Shown: one piece after another, positions 54,898-64,000 of the stretch
How positions within the stretch are numbered: position 1 is the first letter of the stretch
How the letters are laid out: every line of letters begins with the position of its first letter
From: an uncultured Clostridia bacterium
Lineage (GTDB): Bacteria; Bacillota; Clostridia; TANB77; CAG-508
Assembly (NCBI GenBank): GCA_947630185.1
Contig: CANRGT010000010.1
Span: 1 to 64,000, forward strand
DNA length: 64,000 nt
Reading direction: 5' to 3'
The notes under the pieces: model-generated
What the model was told of the DNA's origin: nothing
Seen by the model: only the letters and a program-made list of their open reading frames with translations
Databases searched by the model: none
Translations under genes and position numbers: made by a program

Positions 54898-56469
54898 TTA
54901 AGTTTGCATATACCACTCATGAAGTTTGTAATATATGCTATAATTATTTACTAACACTTCACCTCTAAAATTATTTGAATATGCAATTAAATTTTTATTA
55001 CGATATAATCCTATATATGGTATATCTTCATTATATATTTCTAATATTCTTAAATACTTTTGCTTCATTAACTCTTCTGATTTAATGTTTTTTAATTCTT
55101 CTAATATAATATTTATTTCTTCATTATTATAATTTGCCAAATTGTCTTTTCCAAAGAATTGAGTTAAATCCGGTGAAAATGAACTATATATTCCTGTTAA
55201 CAAAATTTCATAATTATGGTTTTCTAAATAATTTTTATATTGTGCTTCAGATATTTCTTCTACTATTAAATTAATTCCTGTTTCTTGTAATTCTTTTGCT
55301 ATTTCTTTTGCAACTTCTAACCTCTTAGCATCATTTCTATTTACTGATAATTTTATATTTAAATTTTCTATTCTTCCATCTATTTTCTTTTGCCAGCTTT
55401 CGTTTTCATAACTCCATCCCGCCTCATCTAATACTTTCTTTGCCTTTTCTATATTGTGTTCATATTTTAAATTTTCTACACCACTCAATAAATAATTACT
55501 CTCCTCTAAAGGAAAATAAGCAGTATATGCTTTTTCTTCTAAAATAGAATTAACTATTTTTTCTTGCTGTACAGTTAAAGCTATTGCTTCCCTCACTTCT
55601 TTATTTTTTAAGATATTATTTTCTAAATTAATTGATAGATAATCATACTCTCTACCTGAATAACCTACTTTTCCATAACCGATACTTCCAATATATTCTT
55701 CCACATTTTCATTTTCCGTATTAATTAGATCAATATTCCCTTCTTTAAATGCATTGTATACTTCTCCCATTGTATTATATAAGCCTATTGTAATTGTATT
55801 TGTATTTATAGATGTTGAATTATTATCTCTAAAATTATTATTTAATTCAAGTTCTATTTTTTCTTCTGCTATATCCTTAACCTTGTATCTTCCTGTGCCA
55901 ATAGGATAATTTTCATTTTGAGTAACACATAATATTGGGAATATTAAGTTATATTCAAAAAAAGGAATTTCTTGTTTCAATTCTAGTCTTAAAGTAAGTC
56001 CATCTATTACTTCTACTTTTTCGATATCTTTTACGTTTTCATAATATGCACTATTGGGATTTTCCTTTAATTCGTTTATAGAAAAGTCAACATCTTTTGC
56101 AGATAAACTTGTCCCATCAGACCATAATACATCTTCTTTCAATTTAATAATATATGTTTTATTTTCTATTTTTGAAACTTCTTGTGCTAAACAATTTTCA
56201 ATATGATAATCATTCGTTAAGCTCAAAAGAGGTTCAAAAATTAGCTGATCTATATAGAGAATATCTCTATTTTTTGTAATGTATGGATTTATTGAATCAT
56301 ATTCTGAAATGCCTAATCTTAAATTTGTACTTACACTTACTGTTTGATATGTTATTTCAGAACCTGCAGTTTCTCCTTTGGAATAATTTTGAATTAAGAA
56401 GTATATTACACCTGATATAATTAGTAAAACAAAAATAGTTATCAAAATTTCTAATTTATCTTTTCTCAT
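54898..56469 (-). CDS. Oligopeptide ABC transporter substrate-binding protein (family 5)
   Basis: 523 residues. An N-terminal membrane segment (about 8-27, no lipobox Cys) anchors it outside the cell. The SBP_bac_5 fold follows: YITKNRDILYIDQLIFEPLL, IIKLKEDVLWSDGTSLSAKDV, and NKEVREAIALTVQQEKI. It should bind peptides. No permease or ATPase gene is nearby, so it may be an orphan receptor. Confidence 0.87.
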   Translation of the reverse strand: MRKDKLEILITIFVLLIISGVIYFLIQNYSKGETAGSEITYQTVSVSTNLRLGISEYDSINPYITKNRDILYIDQLIFEPLLSLTNDYHIENCLAQEVSKIENKTYIIKLKEDVLWSDGTSLSAKDVDFSINELKENPNSAYYENVKDIEKVEVIDGLTLRLELKQEIPFFEYNLIFPILCVTQNENYPIGTGRYKVKDIAEEKIELELNNNFRDNNSTSINTNTITIGLYNTMGEVYNAFKEGNIDLINTENENVEEYIGSIGYGKVGYSGREYDYLSINLENNILKNKEVREAIALTVQQEKIVNSILEEKAYTAYFPLEESNYLLSGVENLKYEHNIEKAKKVLDEAGWSYENESWQKKIDGRIENLNIKLSVNRNDAKRLEVAKEIAKELQETGINLIVEEISEAQYKNYLENHNYEILLTGIYSSFSPDLTQFFGKDNLANYNNEEINIILEELKNIKSEELMKQKYLRILEIYNEDIPYIGLYRNKNLIAYSNNFRGEVLVNNYSIYYKLHEWYMQT

Positions 56470-56842
56470 GTGCTTTTTTTTATAAAATAGTTTTATTTAA
56501 CACCTCTCCCTTCTCTTAACACTATGTAAAGCTCTTTTAAATAACTTTTACAAAGTAATATTTAATTATTTATATTGTTTTCACTTTTTATTTTGTTATA
56601 CTTATTTTGATAAATAAAATAATACTATATAAAATAAACTAGGAGCACAAAAATAGATTTATTTTCTATTTTTATGCCCCCTATATTAACTTTTTTCTAA
56701 ACTAATTTCAAACTATTTTTTATTTTGCTACTATCTTTTATTATAGCTTTTTTACTTTGTACTATCTTTTATGGTAGCATTTTTACTTTGCACTACCCTT
56801 TATAGTAGCATTTTTTCTTTTGCCATTATATTTATTGTACTT
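56470..56842. other. Intergenic region with hairpin and repeats
   Basis: It holds the tandem repeats at 56730-56823 and a long imperfect hairpin at 56640-56682 (AAAAATAG..CTATTTTT core with TAGG/CCTA ends), a probable terminator for spoVS. No gene seen. Confidence 0.55.
56730..56823. repeat. 31-bp tandem repeat, three copies
   Basis: Units at 56730-56760, 56761-56791 and 56792-56823 (ACTATCTTTTATGGTAGCAT then TTTTACTTTGC). Each contains a small CTA..TAG inverted repeat. It follows spoVS at its 3' end. Confidence 0.88.
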
Positions 56843-57106
56843 CTATTTTCTACTTTCTACTATTAGTTTAATTCCGGTTCTGTCTTCGCCTTCTACCTCT
56901 ACTTCTGCAAAGGCTGGTATACATACCAAATCTACTCCTGCTGGTGCTACAAAGCCTCTTGCTATTGCAATAGCCTTTACTGCTTGGTTTAGTGCTCCTG
57001 CTCCGATTGCTTGCATTTCTGCCTTATTAGATTCCTTTACCAAACCAGCTATTGCTCCTGCTACTGAATTTGGATTTGATTTTGATGAGATTTTTAAAAC
57101 TTCCAT
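56843..57106 (-). CDS. spoVS: Stage V sporulation protein S
   Basis: 87 residues, an Alba-like fold: LKISSKSNPNSVAGAIAGL and AIGAGALNQAVKAIAIARGF are near-invariant in SpoVS. Needed for spore coat and septum steps in Bacillus. It lies downstream of ymdB, the classic pairing. GGAGGC precedes the ATG. Confidence 0.97.
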   Translation of the reverse strand: MEVLKISSKSNPNSVAGAIAGLVKESNKAEMQAIGAGALNQAVKAIAIARGFVAPAGVDLVCIPAFAEVEVEGEDRTGIKLIVESRK

Positions 57107-57245
57107 TTTTGCCTCCTATAATTTATTTTTTTGTTCAAGAACATTTATAGTTATAATATATTTTTTAAAATTTGTCTACTATTTTTTGGAAAAAAGTGGA
57201 AGTTTTTATCGAGCTTTTTTTACATTTTTTGTCATTTATTTTCAT

Positions 57246-58019
57246 TTATTTCAAATATATTCTTTCTATTTTCTCTACCTTACAATTTTCGTCATTTATT
57301 TCAAACATACAACCATTAAATATACATTCACCTTCTGCTAATTTATATCTTTCTGGAAGTGATGTCAAAAATCTTTTTATAGATGCCTCTACTTCCATGC
57401 CAATTATTGATTTTTTTGGACCTGTCATTCCTAAATCTGTAATATATCCCATTCCATTTTCAGTAATTTCTTCATCTGCTGTTTGAACATGTGTATGTGT
57501 TCCCACTAATACCGTTACTTTTCCATCTAAAAAATACTTCATAGCGATTTTTTCTGCAGTTGCTTCCGCGTGGAAATCTACTAATATTATATCAACATCA
57601 TTTTTAATTTTTTCAATTAATTCTTCTATTACTGTAAATGGATTTTCAGATAATACACTCATATCTGTTCTACCAATTAAGTTTATAACTGCAATTTTCT
57701 TATTGTTGCACTCATATATGCCATATCCTTTTCCCGGCACACCTTTTGAATAATTTGCTGGTCTTATTAGCTTTGGATGGTCTATAAATGTAAATATGTC
57801 TTTTTTGGCCCAAGTATGATTTCCCATTGTTACAGAATCTACTGGTAATTTTAATATGTCATTCCAGTTCTTTAAACCAATTCCCATACCTTGAGATACA
57901 TTTTCAGCGTTTACTATAACAAAATCTATCTTTAATTCTTCTTTTAATTTTGGTAATACTTGCTTTAATTTGTCTAAGCCATTTTCTCCCACAAGGTCGC
58001 CTACTGCTAGTATTTTCAT
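57246..58019 (-). CDS. ymdB: YmdB-type metallophosphodiesterase
   Basis: 257 residues. Metal ligands lie in AVGDLVGENG, VIVNAENVSQG, VTMGNHTW, VDFHAEATAEK and VGTHTHVQTAD. Bacillus YmdB hydrolyses 2',3'-cyclic nucleotides and affects motility and biofilm choice. It is upstream of spoVS. Confidence 0.93.
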   Translation of the reverse strand: MKILAVGDLVGENGLDKLKQVLPKLKEELKIDFVIVNAENVSQGMGIGLKNWNDILKLPVDSVTMGNHTWAKKDIFTFIDHPKLIRPANYSKGVPGKGYGIYECNNKKIAVINLIGRTDMSVLSENPFTVIEELIEKIKNDVDIILVDFHAEATAEKIAMKYFLDGKVTVLVGTHTHVQTADEEITENGMGYITDLGMTGPKKSIIGMEVEASIKRFLTSLPERYKLAEGECIFNGCMFEINDENCKVEKIERIYLK

Positions 58020-58201
58020 ATTAAAATCATTCCTTTCTTGCCTTTAACTTAAATTACTATTTTCTTTTATTCTAATTTACTGTTTTTTAAATGTCAACAT
58101 TTTATTTATTTTTTCTATTTAAATATGTGACTATAAAATAAGAAAAATGATAAAATATAATCGCCTACTATTTAGTAAGCGACTATTAACTTTATATGAA
58201 A

Positions 58202-58690
58202 TTATTCTTCAAGTGTCCAAATTTCTGTGTCAGTAACACACTCATCTCCTCTAGAAGATGTAAATGTTAATGCAAATCCATTCTGTTGTAAAAGCTTTTC
58301 TATTTCTGTATGGCATTCATAAACATTAAAAAGTCTTTTATCTAAAATCTTTTTATTTTCTTTTTCCAATTTATCTGCTTGATTTGAAAGATTATATGCC
58401 TCAGAAAGCATTTCTTTTTCTTTCTTATTATACCAAAAACGATAAAAAGGTTTAGATAACTTTATCTGTTCATAAAGAGCCTCACTTTTGTCACGCAGAT
58501 TTTGAATTTTGGCTTTTTGTTCTTCATAAAGAGAATTGTAGGTATAATATCTTTTAGATTTAATATTGTCCCATTTTCTCTTCATTTCTTCTGCACGAAA
58601 TCCATAAAACTCTACATCGCAAAACTCAATAGCAATCCAATTGTAAGGTACATAATCCCGATGAGTGACTTTTGCAGTAGTTTTCTTCAT
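58202..58690 (-). CDS. Unknown coiled-coil protein, probably acquired
   Basis: 162 residues. A central coiled coil at about 50-125 (KAKIQNLRDKSEALYEQIKL, LSNQADKLEKENKKILDKRL) lies between short globular ends. CGG is used in frame at codon 11, unlike native genes here. AAGGAGAAAA precedes the ATG. No family recognised. Confidence 0.6.
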   Translation of the reverse strand: MKKTTAKVTHRDYVPYNWIAIEFCDVEFYGFRAEEMKRKWDNIKSKRYYTYNSLYEEQKAKIQNLRDKSEALYEQIKLSKPFYRFWYNKKEKEMLSEAYNLSNQADKLEKENKKILDKRLFNVYECHTEIEKLLQQNGFALTFTSSRGDECVTDTEIWTLEE

Positions 58691-58860
58691 TATTATTTTT
58701 CTCCTTTAAAAAGTATTATTTCATATAAAGTTTCCAAGATTTGAACAGCTAAATTATATCACTTTTTTATGTTTATTACAATAACTATATAAAATTCTTT
58801 AATAAATGTTACGATTATATAAGTTTTATTTCTTTATCATCATAAAATAAATAGAACTTC

Positions 58861-58889
58861 TTGCACTTTATGTAAGTATATGTTAGAAT
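58861..58889 (+). promoter_or_regulatory. Promoter of the zinc-ribbon gene
   Basis: TTGCAC and TAGAAT, spacing 17, predict a leader of about 74 bases. Confidence 0.6.
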
Positions 58890-58906
58890 ATATGCATAAG
58901 TTAGTT

Positions 58907-58964
58907 GGTGTCCCCAATATTCTATATGTTCGGGGGCAATACCTCCGAATAATTTTAAGGAGGT
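58907..58964 (+). promoter_or_regulatory. Leader with mutually exclusive hairpins at the ribosome binding site
   Basis: Three pairings compete: GTCCCC (58910-58915) with GGGGGC (58932-58937); TTCGGGGG (58929-58936) with CCTCCGAA (58942-58949); and ACCTCC (58941-58946) with the ribosome binding site GGAGGT (58959-58964). The second would free the site and the third would block it, so this could be an RNA switch. The ligand, if any, is unknown. Confidence 0.5.
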
Positions 58965-58969
58965 AACTT

Positions 58970-59263
58970 ATGTATTATTCTGCTGTAACAAGATGTCCAA
59001 GCTGTGGTTCTTTGAAAACTCATAAATTTCTTTCTGAGTTAGGATTTTTAGAAGCTGAAAATAGAACTACAAAGTGCGATTGTTGTGGATTTACATATAC
59101 AATTCGTAACAATTGTAGTGAATTTTTTGCTTCTCCTCCAGATTCGCCACAGCCCAAATCACCTTTCAAAAAGTATCTATCTGAGTTTTCTAACGAAGAA
59201 CTTATAGATGAACTTACGAAGCGTGGATACAAAGTTAAAAAGTGGAAATGTAAAAAAGAGTAA
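58970..59263 (+). CDS. Small zinc-ribbon protein
   Basis: 97 residues. CPSCGS at about 9-14 and CDCCGF at about 37-42 form a zinc ribbon. A Pro/Ser linker follows, then a helical LSEFSNEELIDELTKRGYKV, a SAP-like or short helix motif. AAGGAGGT precedes the ATG. No gene family recognised; it may bind nucleic acid. Confidence 0.65.
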   Translation: MYYSAVTRCPSCGSLKTHKFLSELGFLEAENRTTKCDCCGFTYTIRNNCSEFFASPPDSPQPKSPFKKYLSEFSNEELIDELTKRGYKVKKWKCKKE

Positions 59264-59270
59264 GATTTTC

Positions 59271-61787
59271 TTACTCTTTTTTATTCTGATTTTTTACTTT
59301 ATATTCATGTAAATTTATTTTAATAATTTTATTTGTATATTCATCTACAACATAATTTAAGTTAAATTCTTCTTGAAGAGTTTTTTCTAGTTTTAAACTA
59401 TCCAAATCTACTGCTACCTCATCTGATAAGTCCATTCCTGAAGGCAAAGTTTGATTAAAGTTATCAAAAAATATGATATTTGAGTAATATAAAATTTTAG
59501 TATCTTCTGGTAAAGTTATTTTATATAAATATAATTCTTCTACATCTAATTTTAGTTGCTCTTCTACCGCATTTGCTTCGCTTAAATGAAATATTTGTAA
59601 ATTGTCTAGTTCTATTTCTTTTTTGCTTGCTAAATAAATATTAGTTTCATATGGTGATTTAATTTTGCAAAATGCTTCTTTTATTAGCTTCAAATAATTT
59701 CTCAAATTATCTATATATATGCTTTCTTCTGTTTGAGGAGTTATGCTAAGTACATTATACTTGTCTTTTTCTACCTCCCTATGTTTTTGATTGTTTATCA
59801 TTTTTATTTTTGTTTTATCTTCTGACATTCCACCAAAAATGTCAAAGTCTTTTGATTTAATTAAATCTATATCATTTTCATATGATTTTTTTAAGTTATC
59901 TAGCTCGGTTTTAATTTTTTCTTCCTGCTCTTTATTTAGCTCATTACTCTTAGTATGATTTAATATTTGAATAGATTGAAGCACTTGCTTCATTGCGAAA
60001 ATGCTATCTGTTTCGTTTTTAGAAAGCTTTCTTTTTTGAATTTCATCTACTTGTTTTCCTAAGTCTTCAAAATCTTCTTCATAATCAAAGGTTTTGCCTA
60101 TCTTTTCTTTGTTTTGCTCTTCTTGTTCTTCTCCTTCATTTAAGCTAGGTAATTCATCTTTATTAGTAAATCTCCAGAATTCAAAAATACTTTTTTTATG
60201 AAGTTCAATTTCATTTAAATAAGTATTTGCATTCTTTATTTTTCTTTCTAAATTGATTTTTTTAAGTTCTTGAGCCTTAACATCAGATTTTAAGTCTTTT
60301 ACTAGTTTTCTTCTTCCGTCTAATTTTGTACATATTTCAATTAAGTCCTCTATTGTATATGGACCATTATTTTGATTTAAAAGTTCTTGTTTTAATTCAG
60401 CTTCATTTGATAACTTGCTTACATCTTTGTTATTATCTTCTTCGCTTACTTTCTGGGCTTTTAATTTTGCTTCCATATCTTCTGCTTGCTTTTTAGCAGA
60501 TTTTTGCATACGTTTTTTATTTGCATCTTTAAAATCTTTTTTTCTATTAGAAAAATAATACTTAACTTTTCCTATAAAACTTTTTTTACACTCTAAGAAT
60601 GTAGAAATTTGCCTTTCTCTATTTAAGTATTCTTGTGTTTGTTCTTGTACTTCTTCTTTTAAAACTTTTAATTTTTCTTGTTCTTCTGTAATCTTTTTAT
60701 CTTCTAATCCTATTAATAATCGTTTTTTGCTCATTTCATTTTGAATGAAGTATATTAGATTAGAATAGGTAATTATGCTCTCAGCTTGTTTAAATTCTTT
60801 TTCATTAATATCTTGTGATTGTTCTTCTTTATCATCTTCTACATTACGCTCATCTTTTTTATTATCGTTTATTTTAAGTTCTTTTTTATTATTTGTTTTT
60901 AACACATCTTTTAGTAGAAAATTAAGCTCTCCATTTTCGCTGATTTCTGCTTTAAATTTATAATCTTCTGGAAGCCCCGTTGCTATAATAAATAAGGCTT
61001 TTATGAGCTTATATAATTCTAATGCTTCATCTTTATTTTCTAAAGATATAACATATGTGCTTTCTAGCTTTTCATATACTTTTGTTTCACCTACTATTTT
61101 TAAAGTCATATTTTTTCTTAAATCATATACTTCAAAAATATTAGGCCACTGTTTTGTAAAGTACCATAAATAATTTTCTAAATCTGCTATCTGGCTTTTT
61201 AAAAGATATTCACCTGAATATTCTTGGTGACTTATAGGAACAAATACGTATTCTTTTCTTCTTGTTTTTTGAGCTTCTATTTGCTTTTTTAGTATATAAA
61301 ATAAAGCAGAATTGTTATATTCATTAGTTGGTACTAACATGAAATATTTATTTGAAATATCTGAATAATAAATTTGCCATATATAATTGTTTGCATATTT
61401 TACTTCATATGGAATTTGTTTTTTTAATTTTTCTTGTTCTTTTTCTAAAGCCCTTATTTCTTCTATTTCTGTGTTACTTAACATACTAAGAAATGTATTA
61501 TGTCTTTCTATATTTTCTTTGCTTTTTGAATCTAAATAATTTGAAATATGTGATGATAATTTATATTTTTCATTTAAATTTGTTAATCTATCTGTTGGAG
61601 TAAGTAGTATATCAATATCTGTAACATCTACATATTGATATACTTTATAGCCCATGTCATCATATGATTTTAAAGGTCTGAAAGAAAAAGGAGTAAATTC
61701 CTTTAAAAATTTAGGTATTTTCTCCAAATTCAAACCTATATAATCTAGCTTTTCTTTTAATTTATCTTCTGCAATTTCTTTAGGCAT
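59271..61787 (-). CDS. Unknown large coiled-coil protein
   Basis: 838 residues with no membrane helix or signal. Residues 1-300 look globular (YKVYQYVDVTDIDILLTPTDRL). About 345-660 is a long, Lys/Glu-rich coiled coil. About 680-835 is a second globular part with a repeated ILYYSNIIFFDNFNQTLPSG-like beta pattern. No enzyme motif seen. GGGAGGAAAA precedes the ATG. Codon use is native. It lies upstream of nothing obviously related; pyk is on the same strand before it. Confidence 0.7.
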   Translation of the reverse strand: MPKEIAEDKLKEKLDYIGLNLEKIPKFLKEFTPFSFRPLKSYDDMGYKVYQYVDVTDIDILLTPTDRLTNLNEKYKLSSHISNYLDSKSKENIERHNTFLSMLSNTEIEEIRALEKEQEKLKKQIPYEVKYANNYIWQIYYSDISNKYFMLVPTNEYNNSALFYILKKQIEAQKTRRKEYVFVPISHQEYSGEYLLKSQIADLENYLWYFTKQWPNIFEVYDLRKNMTLKIVGETKVYEKLESTYVISLENKDEALELYKLIKALFIIATGLPEDYKFKAEISENGELNFLLKDVLKTNNKKELKINDNKKDERNVEDDKEEQSQDINEKEFKQAESIITYSNLIYFIQNEMSKKRLLIGLEDKKITEEQEKLKVLKEEVQEQTQEYLNRERQISTFLECKKSFIGKVKYYFSNRKKDFKDANKKRMQKSAKKQAEDMEAKLKAQKVSEEDNNKDVSKLSNEAELKQELLNQNNGPYTIEDLIEICTKLDGRRKLVKDLKSDVKAQELKKINLERKIKNANTYLNEIELHKKSIFEFWRFTNKDELPSLNEGEEQEEQNKEKIGKTFDYEEDFEDLGKQVDEIQKRKLSKNETDSIFAMKQVLQSIQILNHTKSNELNKEQEEKIKTELDNLKKSYENDIDLIKSKDFDIFGGMSEDKTKIKMINNQKHREVEKDKYNVLSITPQTEESIYIDNLRNYLKLIKEAFCKIKSPYETNIYLASKKEIELDNLQIFHLSEANAVEEQLKLDVEELYLYKITLPEDTKILYYSNIIFFDNFNQTLPSGMDLSDEVAVDLDSLKLEKTLQEEFNLNYVVDEYTNKIIKINLHEYKVKNQNKKE

Positions 61788-61887
61788 TATTTTCCTCCCA
61801 TACGAACTTACACCATAAGTACCTCAAAGTAAACTTAGTACTTTTAAATGTACTTTTAAATGAATTTTGAAAGCGAAATTGGGCTCA

Positions 61888-63321
61888 CTATACTTTTAAA
61901 ACTCCACCAATAGTTTTGTTTAATTTAGTATGCTTGTGTCCTGCTAAAATTGATGCTCCACCTGCAATTACAACAATATCTCCTTCTGTAATGTAGCCTT
62001 CGTCTTTTGCTTTTTGTATTCCGTCATCTATCATTTCATCAATGCTCTCTTTTGGATCTACTAAAATTGTATAAGTATTCCATACTAATGATAATTGTCT
62101 TTCTATTTCTTTGTTTGCTGTTATTACATATATTGGGCATTCTGGCATAAAGCCTGCTATCATTTTAGCTGTTCTTCCCGTGTCTGTATATGCAAATATT
62201 GCTTTTGCATTTAAGTCCATTGCTGTTGAGCATGTAGAATAATTTAAGTTACATTCATAATCTTCTACTGTGCAATCTCTTTCCATCTTTTTAAATCTAT
62301 TCCAATATCTAATAGAGCCTTCTATTGCTTCACATATTCTAACCATTGTTTTTACACATTCTATTGGATACTCTCCCATTGCAGATTCTCCTGATAGCAT
62401 GATACAGCTTGCCATATCATAAACAGCATTTGCAACATCACTAACCTCTGCTCTTGTTGGTCTAGGGTTGTGAATCATTGATTCTAGCATTTGTGTTGCA
62501 ATTACAACTGGCTTTCCTGCTTTATTACATTTTTTTATAAATTCTTTTTGCCTAATTGGAACTTCTTCCATAGGAATTTCTACACCTAAATCTCCTCTTG
62601 CAACCATTATTCCGTCTGATACTTCTAGAATGCTATCAAAATTATCAATTCCTTGTCTATTTTCAATTTTAGAAATAATTTTAATATGTGTTCCGTTATT
62701 CTCTTCTAAAACTTTTCTAATATTTAATACATCTTGTGCACTTCTAACAAATGATGCAGCTATATAGTCAAAACCTGCTTTAATACCAAATATAATGTCT
62801 TCTATATCTTTTTCAGTTGGGCTTGGCAAGTTTATTATTTTGCCTGGAATGTTAATACTTTTAGTATTTGTTAATTCTCCACCATTTATTACTTTACAAA
62901 CAATATTTGTTCCTTCTATTCTTAAAACTTCTATTCTAATAAGTCCGTCATTTATTAATATATTAGTTCCAGGTGTTACTTCATTATATAAATTTTTATA
63001 CGTAATAGATACTTTTTCTTTATTTCCTAAACTGTCATCATTTACTAATGTAAAGATGTCTCCTTCATTTAGCTCTATTCTACCTTCTTCAAATTTACCA
63101 ATTCTAATTTCTGGTCCTTTTGTGTCTAATAGTAGGGCTACTGATTTACCTACATTTTCTCTTGCTTTTTTTACATTTTCAATTCTTTCTTCTTGGTCTT
63201 GATAATTTCCATGTGAAAAGTTTATTCTAGCAACATCCATTCCTGCTAAAATTAAATCTTCCAATACTTTTACATCATCAACAGCTGGACCTAATGTACA
63301 AATGATTTTGGTTTTTTTCAT
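61888..63321 (-). CDS. pyk: Pyruvate kinase
   Basis: 477 residues, the short form without the C-terminal PEP-utiliser domain of Bacillus Pyk. The active-site region is ISKIENRQGIDNFDSILEVSDGIMVARGDLGVEIP; the N-terminus ICTLGPAVDD is typical, with Ala-Val where TLGPAS is usual. Final step of glycolysis. GGAATG precedes the ATG. Confidence 0.96.
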   Translation of the reverse strand: MKKTKIICTLGPAVDDVKVLEDLILAGMDVARINFSHGNYQDQEERIENVKKARENVGKSVALLLDTKGPEIRIGKFEEGRIELNEGDIFTLVNDDSLGNKEKVSITYKNLYNEVTPGTNILINDGLIRIEVLRIEGTNIVCKVINGGELTNTKSINIPGKIINLPSPTEKDIEDIIFGIKAGFDYIAASFVRSAQDVLNIRKVLEENNGTHIKIISKIENRQGIDNFDSILEVSDGIMVARGDLGVEIPMEEVPIRQKEFIKKCNKAGKPVVIATQMLESMIHNPRPTRAEVSDVANAVYDMASCIMLSGESAMGEYPIECVKTMVRICEAIEGSIRYWNRFKKMERDCTVEDYECNLNYSTCSTAMDLNAKAIFAYTDTGRTAKMIAGFMPECPIYVITANKEIERQLSLVWNTYTILVDPKESIDEMIDDGIQKAKDEGYITEGDIVVIAGGASILAGHKHTKLNKTIGGVLKV

Positions 63322-63472
63322 TATAATTCCATTCCTTTCTGCTTTAACTTTTGTTAAAGCACAACTCTGTATTTTAAAATGTTATTCCAAATTCAATATA
63401 TTCTATTACTCTAAATATTTATATTTGCAAGTTTTATTTCGTTTTTTATTTTATATTTTTATTATATAAATT

Positions 63473-63997
63473 CTATTTTGTAATCCACTTTACTAAATTT
63501 AAGTTTTCAGAATCTAATAGCATTTCATGTTTTGGCATTACTCTAAATGTATAACCATAGTTTCCTCCATTTACTAAATTTACTTTTGCTTTATAAGTAT
63601 AAGTTCTATTTTCTTCGTCTTTTTCTTCTAATTCCATTGGAATAATAGTAATATCGTCTACTACTCCATTTTCATCTATTTTGCCATAATATACTTGTGC
63701 TTCAATATTTTCTTCTTTAATATTTGGTAATTTAACTTTGCATTTTACTTCTATATTATTACCAGCATCAATCGTAATATTATCTATATTATGCTCTTGC
63801 GAAATTTCTATTTGATCCCATTCATTATATAATGCTTCTTTCCATTCATTATATCTTGCTACTTTTTCTAAATCAGTATAATATTTATTATATAGATTGC
63901 ATAATGGCATATAAAGTTTATCTACATAGTCTGTAAGCATTCTTGATGTACTAAATCTGCCACCAGTAGACATGATAGATTCCTTCATATATTGCAT
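63473..63997 (-). CDS. Alpha-glucan phosphorylase, C-terminal part (cut by the window edge)
   Basis: Residues MKESIMSTGGRFSTSRMLTDYVDKLYMP match the end of the catalytic domain of the TIGR02094-type glycogen/maltodextrin phosphorylases (GT35). A beta-rich C-terminal extension follows, as in that subfamily. The gene continues past base 64000, so the listed start is not real. Confidence 0.88.
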   Translation of the reverse strand: MQYMKESIMSTGGRFSTSRMLTDYVDKLYMPLCNLYNKYYTDLEKVARYNEWKEALYNEWDQIEISQEHNIDNITIDAGNNIEVKCKVKLPNIKEENIEAQVYYGKIDENGVVDDITIIPMELEEKDEENRTYTYKAKVNLVNGGNYGYTFRVMPKHEMLLDSENLNLVKWITK

Positions 63998-64000
63998 CCA

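Noticed and set aside
1-64000. CRISPR array, prophage, complete insertion sequence or rRNA operon
   Set aside because: No regularly spaced direct repeats, no transposase, integrase or phage structural genes, and no rRNA sequence were seen.

Overview
The window is AT-rich and densely coded. It reads as a chromosomal segment of an endospore-forming, low-GC member of the Clostridia, probably an uncultured gut lineage. The evidence is the sporulation set (SigK, SpoVS, a GerW/YtfJ protein, two CotF-like coat proteins, an AbrB/SpoVT-type regulator), Gram-positive wall genes (teichoic-acid-type cluster, DD-carboxypeptidase, VanW-like protein) and the order ylxM-ffh-rpsP-khpA-rimM-trmD-rplS. I cannot name a genus from sequence alone.

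Layout. 0.3-1.8 kb: a pilin-like protein with a C-terminal Hint (intein-like) domain, divergent from a small Cro/CI regulator. 2-4.8 kb: lipid-linked glycosyltransferase, tyrS and a GtrA-like flippase. 4.8-9.6 kb (minus): a poly(glycerol-phosphate)-type cluster (export ABC transporter, glycerol-3-phosphate cytidylyltransferase, two CDP-glycerol transferases). 9.7-15 kb: two coat proteins, tsaE, tsaB, a frameshifted rimI and a Lon-like protease. 15-17.2 kb: an accessory island with a PemK/MazF-like toxin, a probable tandem-hairpin small RNA, a 37-codon ORF and an unknown membrane protein. 17.3-21.9 kb: the ribosome/SRP operon. 22-30 kb: metallopeptidase, folA, thyA, ASCH protein, a frameshifted radical-SAM gene, a frameshifted RelE toxin with its antitoxin, sigK, acyl-CoA ligase and a beta-lactamase-fold hydrolase. 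30-35 kb: a membrane protein, tRNA-Thr, and two secreted surface proteins, one a dockerin-bearing glucosaminidase. 35-47 kb: U32 protein, RNHCP protein, mutS, miaB, rpmE, VanW-like, DD-carboxypeptidase, mscL and regulators. 47.5-48.1 kb: a secreted-protein cassette between inverted repeats. 48-58 kb: ECF sigma/anti-sigma pair, gerW, scpA, recX, recA, a peptide-binding protein, spoVS, ymdB. 58-64 kb: two accessory ORFs, an 838-residue unknown, pyk and the end of an alpha-glucan phosphorylase.

The most striking signal spans the window. By eye I find no in-frame CGG codon in any native-looking complete gene, although CGT, CGC, CGA and AGA are used. CGG does occur in the reading frame of three conserved genes (rimI, a COG1313-type radical-SAM gene, relE). 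In each, the frame hits a stop within 0-4 codons after CGG, and skipping exactly one base, the C of CGG, restores the family's conserved continuation with glycine (GGN) as the next residue. Three independent lesions at one otherwise avoided codon suggest that CGG is unassigned or starved here and that ribosomes cross it by a +1 shift. Only three other ORFs use CGG in frame (16430, 47583, 58690 minus); all look horizontally acquired.

Other unusual structure includes two dispersed 141-144 nt palindromic elements whose arms differ but stay complementary, the toxin/small-RNA island between 28-bp direct repeats, an L19 with a roughly 120-residue acidic tail, and several leader hairpins that affect ribosome binding sites.
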